The notes beneath the pieces were generated by a model. The model made no database searches and was not told where the DNA came from. It worked only from the letters and a program-made list of their open reading frames with translations. A program made the translations under genes and the position numbers. Source: Lewinella sp038528965 (GTDB lineage: Bacteria; Bacteroidota; Bacteroidia; Chitinophagales; Saprospiraceae). Taken from it: a stretch of 64,000 nt of DNA. Shown one piece after another: positions 1 to 8,275 of this stretch. The stretch lies in NCBI GenBank assembly GCA_038528965.1, contig JBCBEC010000001.1:372001-436000 (forward strand), in the 5' to 3' direction. The first letter of the stretch is position 1, and each line of letters starts with the position of its first letter.

Positions 1-841
1 AGAATCGGATACCGGCAATGATGGTGTCTCCAATAATATTGCTGTTGTCAATGGTATAATCTTGGTAGACATCAATATCGCCAATGTAAAACTGTTGGTG
101 TTCCTCTTCGCCGTAGGGCGGGAAAACAGTTATGTATAAGTTTGCTTTGTTGCTTGTCTGGAAGGTGTCTAACTCCAAGTCGCCAATTTGCGCCTGGTAA
201 AACTCAGCGTAACCTTCATTACGCATGAGGCTGGTGATTCGTCCTTTTTCTTCGGCAAAACGGCTCAGGTCTAAAGGGGCTCCGGGGCTAAATGGACCTA
301 CATCCTTATTAGCTTGGAGTAGTCGGTCTACCTTTGGGTCAGGGCTATAGTAATTGATACTATCGATGTAGTAGCGTTTTCCCGGTAGGGCGTAATAACT
401 TACCCGCATTTTCTTTTTCCGGGGGGCCCGTTGTGGTATCACTTGAGCCTGTAACCATCCCTTGTACTGCAGATAAGTCTGCATATCGTGAGCAGTTTGC
501 GTAGTGAGGCTATCGCTGTAAATAGTGGGTGGCTCGCCAATTGTTTCGCGTTTGAAGCGATTCCAGCCTGTGCTATCGCCCGGTTGAGAGTTGTTGAGAT
601 AACTATACTCTCTGGGGAAGAGGAAAAAGAAGTTGCCGTTTACTTGCTGGCGGTAAAAAGTGGAGAGTTCGTAGGCCAAGTCACTACGGTCCTCCATCTT
701 TTGTTTAATGACCACTTGGTTCTTGTCCAGCAGGTATTCACCTTGCTTCAGAAACTTGGTGCTGTTGCAGCCACTGAGAAAGCCCCCCAACAGGATGAAG
801 GGAATTGCGTATTTTACCGCCCAAATCGCGGTTTTTTGCAT
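1..841 (-). CDS. tamL: TamL/BamA-type outer membrane assembly lipoprotein (5' part)
   Basis: The minus strand is open from an ATG at 839-841 to the window edge, giving about 280 residues of the N-terminal part. The first residues form a lipoprotein signal ending in LSGC, followed by 'NSTKFLKQGEYLL', an opening typical of the TamL/BamA-like lipoproteins of Bacteroidetes. The region after it reads as POTRA-like beta-alpha repeats, for example 'GKRYYIDSINYYSP'. The beta-barrel lies beyond position 1. In the family the protein sits in the outer membrane and, with TamB, helps insert or export outer-membrane proteins. The start codon overlaps that of the divergent methyltransferase by two bases. 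The family is judged from opening and architecture; without the barrel, TamL versus another Omp85 lipoprotein cannot be settled. Confidence 0.75.
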   Translation of the reverse strand, partial: MQKTAIWAVKYAIPFILLGGFLSGCNSTKFLKQGEYLLDKNQVVIKQKMEDRSDLAYELSTFYRQQVNGNFFFLFPREYSYLNNSQPGDSTGWNRFKRETIGEPPTIYSDSLTTQTAHDMQTYLQYKGWLQAQVIPQRAPRKKKMRVSYYALPGKRYYIDSINYYSPDPKVDRLLQANKDVGPFSPGAPLDLSRFAEEKGRITSLMRNEGYAEFYQAQIGDLELDTFQTSNKANLYITVFPPYGEEEHQQFYIGDIDVYQDYTIDNSNIIGDTIIAGIRF

Positions 842-1598
842 GCCACTTTCTAAGAATCTGATCAAGTCTCTTAAAGCTTTACACCGGAAGAAGTTCCGGC
901 AAAAGTATAACAAATTTATGGCCGAGGGTGATAAGATCGTGCGCGAATTATTGCGACAGCGATACTATCGTATTGAAGGGGTCTATGCTACCGCCGAATG
1001 GCAGCGGGCTAATCAGGATGTGCTCGAAAATACCAGTACCTCTTGTACTATAGTTAACGAGGCGGAACTCCGGCTTATTTCCCAACTCACCACACCAAAT
1101 CAGGTATTGGCAATTGTACACATTCCCGCACCACCAAAGGAGGTGGATTGGGCTAACAATTGGAGTCTCTATCTGGATGGTTTACAGGACCCAGGAAATG
1201 TCGGGACCATCTTACGTATTGCCGATTGGTTTGCCATTCCCAGGGTTATTGCCGGACCCGGTACGGTGGAGTTGTACAATAGCAAAGTGTTGCAAGCCAG
1301 TATGGGCGCTTTTCTCAGAATCCAGTGGGTGGAAGCAGAATTAGGCACTGTTCTTGACGAAACTACGGACTTAGCTTGTTGGGTAGCAGATATGGGAGGT
1401 GATGACGTATTCTCTCTCTCCGCCCCCTCAAGTGGAGTACTGGTAGTGGGTAATGAAGGGCAGGGCCTTTCGGCGAATGTACGAGAGCTGGCTACGCAGG
1501 TTATCTCCATTGCTGCACCTGCCGGGAGTGGAGCGGAGTCCTTGAATGTGGGGGTGGCAACAGGGATTCTGTGTGCGGCTTTGCGGAGAACCCAATAA
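840..1598 (+). CDS. TrmH-family (SpoU) RNA 2'-O-methyltransferase
   Basis: A 252-residue SPOUT methyltransferase. Residues about 1-80 form the small substrate-binding domain ('KFRQKYNKFMAEGDKIV'). The rest is the trefoil-knot SAM domain, with motif 1 'LQDPGNVGTILRIADWF', motif 2 'VVGNEGQGLS' and motif 3 'AESLNVGVATGIL', all intact. Such enzymes methylate ribose 2'-OH groups in 23S rRNA or tRNA; which nucleotide cannot be read from sequence. The start at 840 is chosen because the family begins close to the 'SLKALHRKKFR' stretch; an in-frame start at 708 would add 44 residues unlike the family. The next gene on this strand begins about 180 bases downstream. Confidence 0.9.
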   Translation: MPLSKNLIKSLKALHRKKFRQKYNKFMAEGDKIVRELLRQRYYRIEGVYATAEWQRANQDVLENTSTSCTIVNEAELRLISQLTTPNQVLAIVHIPAPPKEVDWANNWSLYLDGLQDPGNVGTILRIADWFAIPRVIAGPGTVELYNSKVLQASMGAFLRIQWVEAELGTVLDETTDLACWVADMGGDDVFSLSAPSSGVLVVGNEGQGLSANVRELATQVISIAAPAGSGAESLNVGVATGILCAALRRTQ

Positions 1599-1782
1599 AA
1601 AACGACTTGTCCAAATAATCAGGCAAAACAATCTTCTTTATTTAGTTCCCCGTCCTCAGTTTTATTAAGATATTATTTCTAGCAGCAAGCAATATCACCT
1701 CTACCCACGCTAATTATCTAGGATACAACCTTTCGGTCTAATTCTCTGCTCTTAGAGATAACCAAACTTCGCCAACCTAAGC

Positions 1783-2868
1783 ATGAATCAGACAATTACA
1801 GTACTTGCTCTATTGCTGTCCAGCGTGGCTCTTGGGCAAACCCAGGGGGCAGAGACTCAAACTACTTTCCAGGCCCAGATTGATGGTTATATAGAAGTCT
1901 TGATGAATAGACATGGTATTCCTGGGGTAGCTTTAGCGGTGATTCAAGATGGTAAAGCGCTGCACCAAAAGAATTACGGCTATGCTAATTTAGAGCACCA
2001 GGTTCCTATCACAAATCAGTCTATTTTTCGGGTTTACTCTTTGACGAAGCCAATTGTGGTGGTTGGTGTATTTCAGTTAATCGAGGAAGGAAAACTCAGC
2101 CTTGAAAGTGAAGTGTCCGAATACGTTCCTGATCTGCCCCAGGCTTGGCAATCCATTAAAATCAAACATTTGCTTGCTCATACTTCGGGTTTACCGGATA
2201 TGTCCCCAATTCCAGAATTCCAAGATTTGACGGAGGAAGAGGCCTTGGAGAAAGTGCTTGCCCAGGAGTGCAAATTTAAACCGGGGCAGCGCTACGACTA
2301 TAACCAAACCGGCTTTTGGTTGCTAAAGAAAGTGATTGAAAGAATCGAAGATGCAGACTTAGCAAGCTGGATAAGTCAGCGCCAATTTCCATCTCCTTGT
2401 GACACAGCCTTCTTTTCCAGCGACTCAAGAGATGTTGTATTACACCGAACTACGCCCTATTTTCCATTTACTAAAGGTACGCTTACCATTGACCATCCTT
2501 ATTTGCAGGGAACCTATGCCCACGCCATGAATGGTCTGAATATTACTTTAAGCGAATTTATCAAATGGGATCAAGCACTCCACAACAACAGCTGGATGGA
2601 GCCAGCCACCAGAGATCAAATGTGGGAGGAGTGCGACTATACTCAATCAGACAAGGTCTTTACCTACGGTTGGGATAAGCGATTGGTAGGCAATCATGTT
2701 TCTTATGGCTTTTCGGGTTCCTTGATTACCGCCTATCGAATTTTTCCCGCTGATAATATAAGTATTCTGTTCTTATCCAATGGCCTCACTAAATTCTATA
2801 ATATTGAAAATGTCATGAATGATCTGGCAGCAATGGCATTGGAATACATCGAAATCGGAGGAGAGTAG
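1783..2868 (+). CDS. Secreted serine beta-lactamase-family hydrolase
   Basis: A 361-residue protein with a signal peptide (residues 1-18, ending VALG) and the class C beta-lactamase/D-aminopeptidase fold. The SxxK nucleophile motif is S86-L-T-K89. The second motif appears as Y173-N-Q in 'YNQTGF', where most relatives have YxN. 'LLAHTSGLPDM' is the usual family stretch. The third motif, usually HxG or KTG, reads 'GFSGS' near residue 306, so the basic or His residue is replaced. Likely periplasmic or secreted, acting on a peptide or ester; true beta-lactamase activity should not be assumed. It stands alone, with no clear operon partner. Confidence 0.85.
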   Translation: MNQTITVLALLLSSVALGQTQGAETQTTFQAQIDGYIEVLMNRHGIPGVALAVIQDGKALHQKNYGYANLEHQVPITNQSIFRVYSLTKPIVVVGVFQLIEEGKLSLESEVSEYVPDLPQAWQSIKIKHLLAHTSGLPDMSPIPEFQDLTEEEALEKVLAQECKFKPGQRYDYNQTGFWLLKKVIERIEDADLASWISQRQFPSPCDTAFFSSDSRDVVLHRTTPYFPFTKGTLTIDHPYLQGTYAHAMNGLNITLSEFIKWDQALHNNSWMEPATRDQMWEECDYTQSDKVFTYGWDKRLVGNHVSYGFSGSLITAYRIFPADNISILFLSNGLTKFYNIENVMNDLAAMALEYIEIGGE

Positions 2869-2886
2869 CCTGTTTAGGCACGTAGC

Positions 2887-2932
2887 AAAAAAGTCAGCCC
2901 GAATTTCGATCTCATTCGAAATTCGGGCTGAC
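2887..2932 (-). terminator. Rho-independent terminator of tRNA-Val
   Basis: A perfect 17-bp inverted repeat (arms 2893-2909 and 2916-2932, starting GTCAGCCCGAATTTCGA) is followed on the minus strand by six T (the A run at 2887-2892). It lies 15 bases past the 3' end of the minus-strand tRNA. It may also stop readthrough from the serine hydrolase on the plus strand, although no T run follows on that side. Confidence 0.85.
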
Positions 2933-2946
2933 CCATATTATGGTGT

Positions 2947-3020
2947 GGTCGTTACTGGATTCGAACCAGTGACCTCCGCCCTGTCAAGGCGGCGCTCTAA
3001 ACCAACTGAGCTAAACGACC
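2947..3020 (-). tRNA. tRNA-Val (anticodon GAC)
   Basis: A 74-nt cloverleaf on the minus strand. The 7-bp acceptor GGTCGTT/AACGACC is perfect. The anticodon stem CCGCC/GGCGG encloses loop TTGACAG, giving anticodon GAC (Val, reads GUC/GUU). The T arm contains GGTTCGAATCC. CCA is not encoded. A promoter box precedes it and a strong terminator follows, so it is transcribed as a single-gene unit. Confidence 0.95.
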
Positions 3021-3035
3021 TTCTTTAGAGGATCG

Positions 3036-3067
3036 CAAAGGTATTTATTTTAATGGCGATTTGCCAA
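3036..3067 (-). promoter_or_regulatory. Bacteroidetes-type promoter for tRNA-Val
   Basis: On the minus strand the box TACCTTTG (3043 down to 3036) matches the Bacteroidetes -7 consensus TAnnTTTG, and a TTG (3067-3065) lies 21 bases upstream as a -33 element. The tRNA 5' end is at 3020, about 15 bases past the -7 box. Confidence 0.7.
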
Positions 3068-3201
3068 CTTCAGTTCCCGATTTTTTGGTTATAAGAAGTA
3101 GAAAGTGATCTGGAACCTTCAGAGAAGTAAATCGATACCGAAAGACTTCGATACCGATTTACTCATGAACGACTACCGTCGTAGGAATATATTGGGCATA
3201 C

Positions 3202-4791
3202 TTATGTAATGGGTGTTATGCCAAATTTATTGTAGATAAGAAACAAATCAGGGCTACCAAATGAGCGTTTGTTTAAATTTGTGCCTACCTTATGCCAACC
3301 TTGACTTTCTTTATCCGCTACGGATGTCTCGCCTTCATCGATAACATCAATTGCATAGATAGGAGTACCACCAGAACCTTCTCGCGTAAAAAACATGTAG
3401 ATATAAGCAGTTGCGCCCCCGGCCCCTTTGTTTAGATCGTAAGGGCCATCATCAGAGGAATCGTGGCTGATATTGTTATATCCATCCGGGGTATCACTGT
3501 CATCGTTGACTACAATATCTGTTATCGGATCTCCCTCGTTTGGGTCGCGAGTGTAACACAGGAAGATATCATTACCTCCTGCTCCGGCATTGAGATCCAA
3601 TGGTAGCATTTCATACCCATTTGGAACGTCCCCGCCTTCAGTTTTGTCGCAGATATAGAGATTCGTTATTGGGCGATTGTGCTCCATTCCGTATCCTTCT
3701 TCAATTGCAATTTCATCATCCGATTCCACATCGCCGTATACTAAGACACTAATCCCGTTAGGCCTGGTAGTAAGGTTCATGGTCGTACCATCGCCAAAAG
3801 AAGTCTTGGGAATGCGTACGAAGTCAAGTCGGTAATCTTTATCAGGCGTCTGGTATTCCAGCCAAGCTGTTTCTCTGCCTTCTTCTATAATTCTAGCGTA
3901 TGCCGAGCAATGATTACGAGTAGCTCCATCATAATAATGAACGGAAGGTCTGGACGGTATGTTTGTCGGCTCTCCGTGCAGTATCCATGTGGCATCAGGG
4001 CTTAAGGTTTGTGATTTTAGCAACCAATCGCCATTGGTTTTAGCATTGGTATACAGGTAATAGTATCCATCTCTACGCTTCTCGATCTGCAGTTTGTCAA
4101 TGTCATTTTCGATCTTGTATGTTGTACCATCTTTTTCACAACTATCCAACTTGCCCATATATCTTGGCTCTGCCCGGTTAGATACATCGTAAAAAAGGAC
4201 AGCATTACCGCCATTCCCCTGGGTTAATTCCTTAATGTCTGGTATGTCATTTGGGTTTCTAATATAAATTGGCTTTCCGTCTACCCAAGCCCTAACCTTT
4301 GTCTCGGGTTGCGTGGCGTACCATGCGTTAATTGCAGTTTTAAGTCCCGGTTCAAACTCATCAGTTGGCCAATTCTGGCCAGCAATTACCGCTACATTTT
4401 CGATCAATCTGATATCTCCAGGATGATTAATCCCACCAGCCTGGTGTCCATTGTGTAAGACATCTACCCAAATCACGCTTCCCTGGGTTGTTCCCTCGTC
4501 ACATTCAGCTATGAAGACCATCCCACCCGTATTCGTTACTTCCTGATCATCATCTTTTTTGACAATAGTGTTTTCCCCGGTCGTCCCTCCGCTTACATTC
4601 TGGGAAAATGTGCCCATATAGTACTGTTTCCCGTTCGCATTAGGGAGGCGGAGGATATCCTGCATATGCATGTGGCGCCACATATCTAATATGGCATAGA
4701 ATTTTAGAGGATACTTATCCTTGTCAATGGTAAAAGTGATCTTTCCCTTGTGGGATCTGAATCGGAGCGTCTTGGCATAATTAATACTCAT
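3202..4791 (-). CDS. Protein with propeller-like N-terminus and three MABP-like beta-prism repeats
   Basis: A 529-residue protein without a visible signal peptide or membrane segment. Residues about 30-370 are beta-rich with propeller-like phrases such as 'VLFYDVSNRAEPRYMG'. Residues about 373-418, 420-470 and 476-525 form three related units with the pattern PI..I.V....PxGY...DLNxGAGG..IyLcYtR, clearest in unit 1 ('LDLNAGAGGNDIFLCYTR') and unit 2 ('YDLNKGAGGATAYIYMFF'). This pattern resembles MABP/Vps62-type beta-prism domains, which are mostly known from eukaryotic membrane-associated proteins and some MACPF proteins. The third unit is more diverged. No enzyme motif is recognised. It stands alone next to a 569-base gap. 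The reading frame is convincing; the MABP assignment is by eye. Confidence 0.75.
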   Translation of the reverse strand: MSINYAKTLRFRSHKGKITFTIDKDKYPLKFYAILDMWRHMHMQDILRLPNANGKQYYMGTFSQNVSGGTTGENTIVKKDDDQEVTNTGGMVFIAECDEGTTQGSVIWVDVLHNGHQAGGINHPGDIRLIENVAVIAGQNWPTDEFEPGLKTAINAWYATQPETKVRAWVDGKPIYIRNPNDIPDIKELTQGNGGNAVLFYDVSNRAEPRYMGKLDSCEKDGTTYKIENDIDKLQIEKRRDGYYYLYTNAKTNGDWLLKSQTLSPDATWILHGEPTNIPSRPSVHYYDGATRNHCSAYARIIEEGRETAWLEYQTPDKDYRLDFVRIPKTSFGDGTTMNLTTRPNGISVLVYGDVESDDEIAIEEGYGMEHNRPITNLYICDKTEGGDVPNGYEMLPLDLNAGAGGNDIFLCYTRDPNEGDPITDIVVNDDSDTPDGYNNISHDSSDDGPYDLNKGAGGATAYIYMFFTREGSGGTPIYAIDVIDEGETSVADKESQGWHKVGTNLNKRSFGSPDLFLIYNKFGITPIT

Positions 4792-5360
4792 GTTGGACTG
4801 TTTTTTTGTATTTGCCTACTCTTTTTAGGATTTTCGGCTTTCTCCTGAAGTTGAAGTATTTGATTTCAATACTGGTCGGTCTACTTGCGTGTCGGCTGTT
4901 CGGACAGGCAGGCGGTAGGTTTTACGAGGAGCCCTACGACTGCCAAATACGGAAGACGGGAATCCCTTTTTCGGGATGCGCCACCGGAGCGCACTTCCAA
5001 TATTGAATCTGTTTCGTACTCCCTAAGCTATAGCACCGCATACTGTTTTCCTAGAACTTTGTTCTGAGTGACCACTTTTGGAGTTAAAAATGACGTGTGC
5101 TGGTGCTTATCGTGTTTGTTTGGTCCCGAATAGCTATTATAGTGGTATATGTAGTTGAAGCTACGAGAGGTAAGTGCAAGCGGTGGTTTTTTTGAAAAGC
5201 ACATGGGTAATTCGCCTTAAGCTGAAGAAGTTTCTAGGCAATAGGGTAGAGCAGCCAGCAAACGATTTCCTATTATTGCATACGTCATCTGCGCGAAAGG
5301 TGGTTTATATTTCTGCTTCGCTCGCAGTATTTCCAGGCATTCGCAAAGAAAACAAGCTAG
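4792..5360. other. 569-base region with no convincing gene
   Basis: No gene is supported here. One frame (TTG at 4851 to a stop at 5006) reads like a short signal peptide followed by about 30 residues ('LKYLISILVGLLACRLFGQ'); it has no ATG close to the signal and could be a decayed secreted peptide. Another frame (5174-5368) runs into the permease and has no family features. A small stem TGCGC/GCGCA lies near 4977-4993. The divergent promoters of the flanking genes must lie here, but no clear TAnnTTTG box was found. Confidence 0.5.
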
Positions 5361-6671
5361 ATGAATGAGCAAGAACCCAAACTCAAAAGAACGCTAGGTC
5401 CCTTGATGCTATGGGGCTTGGGCGTTGGTTATGTAATCTCTGGCATGTACTTTGGCTGGAACCTGGGCTTGGAAAAAGGCGGAACACTAGGTTTGGCAAT
5501 CGCTACTGGCTTCATCATTGTTATGTACTTGGCCTTTACGTTCAGCTATACGGAACTCGCGTGTGCTATTCCCAAAGCGGGAGGTGCCTTCGACTACTCC
5601 ATGCGGGCCCTAGGCAAAAACTGGGGCTTCATTGGTGGTATGGCGCAAAACATAGAGTTCATCTTTGCTCCGCCCGCAATTGCTTTTGCCATTGGGGCAT
5701 ATTTGAATCTATTTATGCCTTCGGTACCAGTAATTGCTATCGCCATTGTGGCTTATTTGATCTTTACGGCATTGAATATCTACGGCGTTAAAGCGGCTGC
5801 CTCCTTTGAGTTGATTATCACTATCGTGGCAGTAATCGAACTCTTAATCTTCGCTGGCGCTGCTTTACCTTCTTTTGAATGGGCCGATTTAGAAAAGAAC
5901 GCTTTGCCGAACGGCTACGGCGGCGTATTTGCCGCCATCCCCTTTGCCATCTGGTTCTTCCTGGCCATTGAGGGAGTAGCCAATGTGGCGGAAGAAACCA
6001 TCAATCCACAACGCAATGTGCTCATTGGCTTCGGCTCAGCTATCCTAACGCTGGTAGTACTCTGCATCTTAACGTTCTGCTCTTCCGTAGGTGTAGCGGG
6101 CTGGGAGGCTATTGTCTTTGCCGAGGAAGGTGCAGCTGCTTCTGATTCACCCTTGCCGCTGGCATTGTCCAGGATTTATGGCGAAGGCCACATCTTGTAT
6201 ATGCTAGTTACTTCCATTGGCTTGTTCGGCTTGATTGCTTCTTTCCACGGTATTATTCTCGCAGCAGGACGTGCTACCTTCGAATTCGGACGCGTAGGTT
6301 TTGCACCAAAAGCATTAGGTAATATTCATCCTAAATTTCAAACCCCGGCCAATGCGCTGCTGGTGAACACAGCGATCGGTATCATCGCCTTGTTTACGGG
6401 TAAAACGGGAGAGATTATTACCATTGCTTGTTTCGGAGCCCTGACGCTATACATTGTTTCCATGGTGTCGATAATCAAGCTACGGCAAATGGAGCCCGAT
6501 TTGGAGCGACCGTTTAAAGTGCCTTTTTATCCGCTGACTCCTATTGTGGCTTTAATTATCGCGAGTGTAGCGCTGGTAGCCATCACAGTGTACAACCCCA
6601 CCTTGGCGCTCATCTATCTAGGCATATTGGCCGTTGCATTCGCCTGGTTTAAGTTGACGAATAAGGACTGA
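5361..6671 (+). CDS. APC-family amino acid/ethanolamine permease
   Basis: A 436-residue inner-membrane transporter with about 12 hydrophobic segments. The N-terminal 'WGLGVGYVISGMYFGWNLGL' and 'YTELACAIPKAGGAFDYSMR' are the signature of the APC superfamily and closely resemble the ethanolamine permease branch (TIGR00908 type). The short cytosolic tail ends FKLTNKD. It opens a same-strand cluster: glutamine-synthetase-like ligase, SDR, aldehyde dehydrogenase and amidotransferase. That order suggests it imports the amine that the ligase then glutamylates. Ethanolamine is the best guess; putrescine or another small amine or amino acid is possible. Confidence 0.85.
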   Translation: MNEQEPKLKRTLGPLMLWGLGVGYVISGMYFGWNLGLEKGGTLGLAIATGFIIVMYLAFTFSYTELACAIPKAGGAFDYSMRALGKNWGFIGGMAQNIEFIFAPPAIAFAIGAYLNLFMPSVPVIAIAIVAYLIFTALNIYGVKAAASFELIITIVAVIELLIFAGAALPSFEWADLEKNALPNGYGGVFAAIPFAIWFFLAIEGVANVAEETINPQRNVLIGFGSAILTLVVLCILTFCSSVGVAGWEAIVFAEEGAAASDSPLPLALSRIYGEGHILYMLVTSIGLFGLIASFHGIILAAGRATFEFGRVGFAPKALGNIHPKFQTPANALLVNTAIGIIALFTGKTGEIITIACFGALTLYIVSMVSIIKLRQMEPDLERPFKVPFYPLTPIVALIIASVALVAITVYNPTLALIYLGILAVAFAWFKLTNKD

Positions 6672-6744
6672 AATTTCATGAACTAATGACAGTGATACAC
6701 AAATACGATTGCGCAATAATCAACAGCAATAGCGATTGCTGTAA

Positions 6745-6764
6745 AGACGCATTGCAATGCGTCT
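6745..6764. repeat. 20-bp palindromic repeat, copy 1
   Basis: A perfect palindrome, AGACGCATTGCAATGCGTCT, with flanking GTAA on the left. Related copies lie at 11198-11217 (one central mismatch) and 43441-43460 (identical). The last base is 35 bases before the start codon of the ligase gene, the same distance as for copy 3. It could form a hairpin in the leader. It resembles small intergenic palindromic repeats seen in other bacteria; function unknown. Confidence 0.8.
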
Positions 6765-6798
6765 CTTCAAGAGGAGGTTTACACTAAATCCATGACCA

Positions 6799-8175
6799 AT
6801 GAAAACTAGAGGTAAATTATCGGTTGAAGACCTGCAGAACAAAGTAGCAGATGAGACGATCGAAACGGTCATAGTAGCTTTTACCGATCACTACGGACGA
6901 CTGGTAGGGAAGCGCTTTGATGCAGCGTTCTTCCTGGAATCAGCCCTGCAAGACGGCACCCACGGTTGTGATTACCTATTGACGACCGACATGGAAATGG
7001 AACCGATCCCAGGTTACAAATTTGCGAACTGGGAATTGGGGTACGGCGACTTTCACCTGGTACCCGATCTAAATACCCTGCGCGTAGCCGATTGGTTGGA
7101 TAAAACCGCCCTGGTTATTTGTGATGTACAGGACGAAAAGTCGCACGCCTGGGTGGATGTAGCACCGCGATCCATTTTGCGCAGGCAGCTGGAGGCAGCC
7201 CAACAATCTGGCTATGGCTGTTTTGCAGCTTCTGAACTGGAGTACTACCTCTTCGAAAACAATTACCGTCAGGCTTTTGACCAGCATTATCAGGATTTGA
7301 AATCGGTAGGTTGGTATCTAGAGGACTACCACATCTTGCAAGGCACCCGCACGGAGCCCTTCAATGCTGCTGCTCGCCGCCACCTGAAGAATTCTGGTGT
7401 TCCGGTTGAAAATTCGAAAGGAGAGTGGGGCCTGGGCCAGCATGAGTTGAATGTCCGTTATGCGGAGATACTGGAAATGGCGGATCGGCATAGCGTGTAC
7501 AAGCAATGTCTCAAGGAATTGGCAGATAAGATGGGACTGTCAGTGACTTTTATGGCTAAATTTCACGAAGATCGTGCGGGCTCCAGTTGCCATATTCACA
7601 TCAGTTTGTGGAAGGGGGAGGAGAATGCCTTTGTTGGTAATCAAGCCTTCGGTCCGGTAAGTGGTTCCGATATTTTCCAGTGGTTTTTAGGCGGTTGGAT
7701 AAAGTACGCCCCGGAAGTAATGCCGTTTTATGCCCCTACGGTGAATTCCTACAAGCGCTACGTAGATGGTTCCTGGGCACCCACACGCCTGGCTTGGAGT
7801 TATGATAACCGCACCGCCGGTTTTCGGGTGGTAGGCAAAGGGAAGAGTCTGCGTATTGAATGCCGAATTCCCGGTGCGGACTGTAATCCTTACCTGGCCT
7901 TTGCGGCTTCGTTGGCTTGTGGCTTGCATGGAATAAAACACCAAATTGAACCGCCAGAAATATTCATTGGTGATGTGTACGAAGCGAAGACCCTACCAAC
8001 AGTGCCACGTTCACTAGCAGAAGCAACCGAGCGTTTCGCGAAAAGCGAGTTTGCCAAAGAAGCCTTCGGTGAAACGGTTGTTGAACATTACACCCATCAT
8101 TTTACCCAGGAGTTAAATGCTTACAATCAGGCGGTAACCGATTGGGAACGCAAACGATATTTCGAACGAATCTAA
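6799..8175 (+). CDS. Glutamine-synthetase-family gamma-glutamyl-amine ligase
   Basis: A 458-residue GS-fold enzyme of the short PuuA/GlnA4 type. The beta-grasp N-terminal domain (about 1-110) is followed by the catalytic domain, with 'SELEYYLF', 'GQHELNVRY', 'GSSCHIHISLW', 'NRTAGFRVVG' and 'RIECRIPGADCNPYLA' carrying the usual metal, ATP and glutamate ligands. Housekeeping GlnA motifs are not matched closely. In this family the enzyme joins glutamate to an amine (putrescine, ethanolamine, isopropylamine) using ATP. The neighbouring permease, dehydrogenases and amidotransferase fit such a catabolic role. GAGGAGG at 6771 is a good ribosome binding site but lies over 20 bases before this ATG. 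The precise amine is inferred. Confidence 0.85.
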   Translation: MKTRGKLSVEDLQNKVADETIETVIVAFTDHYGRLVGKRFDAAFFLESALQDGTHGCDYLLTTDMEMEPIPGYKFANWELGYGDFHLVPDLNTLRVADWLDKTALVICDVQDEKSHAWVDVAPRSILRRQLEAAQQSGYGCFAASELEYYLFENNYRQAFDQHYQDLKSVGWYLEDYHILQGTRTEPFNAAARRHLKNSGVPVENSKGEWGLGQHELNVRYAEILEMADRHSVYKQCLKELADKMGLSVTFMAKFHEDRAGSSCHIHISLWKGEENAFVGNQAFGPVSGSDIFQWFLGGWIKYAPEVMPFYAPTVNSYKRYVDGSWAPTRLAWSYDNRTAGFRVVGKGKSLRIECRIPGADCNPYLAFAASLACGLHGIKHQIEPPEIFIGDVYEAKTLPTVPRSLAEATERFAKSEFAKEAFGETVVEHYTHHFTQELNAYNQAVTDWERKRYFERI

Positions 8176-8275
8176 TTTAATGTGAGCCTTGCCTTGTAGG
8201 TCCCTGCAAAGCCAACGAAGTGGCGGGCAAACCTCACCGTACTTGGTAAGTGTTCCAGGATAATCTATTTTGAAT

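Noticed and set aside
708..839. Longer N-terminus for the TrmH-like methyltransferase
   Set aside because: The extra 44 residues are the reverse frame of the TamL-like gene, and the family starts at the Met at 840.
2819..3028. Open frame on the plus strand across the tRNA-Val region
   Set aside because: It covers the tRNA and its terminator in antisense, so it is a by-chance frame.
4806..5006. Short frame with signal-peptide-like start
   Set aside because: The signal begins at a TTG, the mature part is only about 30 residues, and no partner or family was recognised; mentioned in the gap description only.
5174..5368. Small plus-strand open frame before the permease
   Set aside because: No signal, no family resemblance, and it overlaps the permease start in another frame.
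8176..8275. Possible riboswitch or hairpin before the SDR gene (GTGAG...CTCAC)
   Set aside because: Only a 5-bp match over a loop of about 55 bases; too weak to support a structured RNA.
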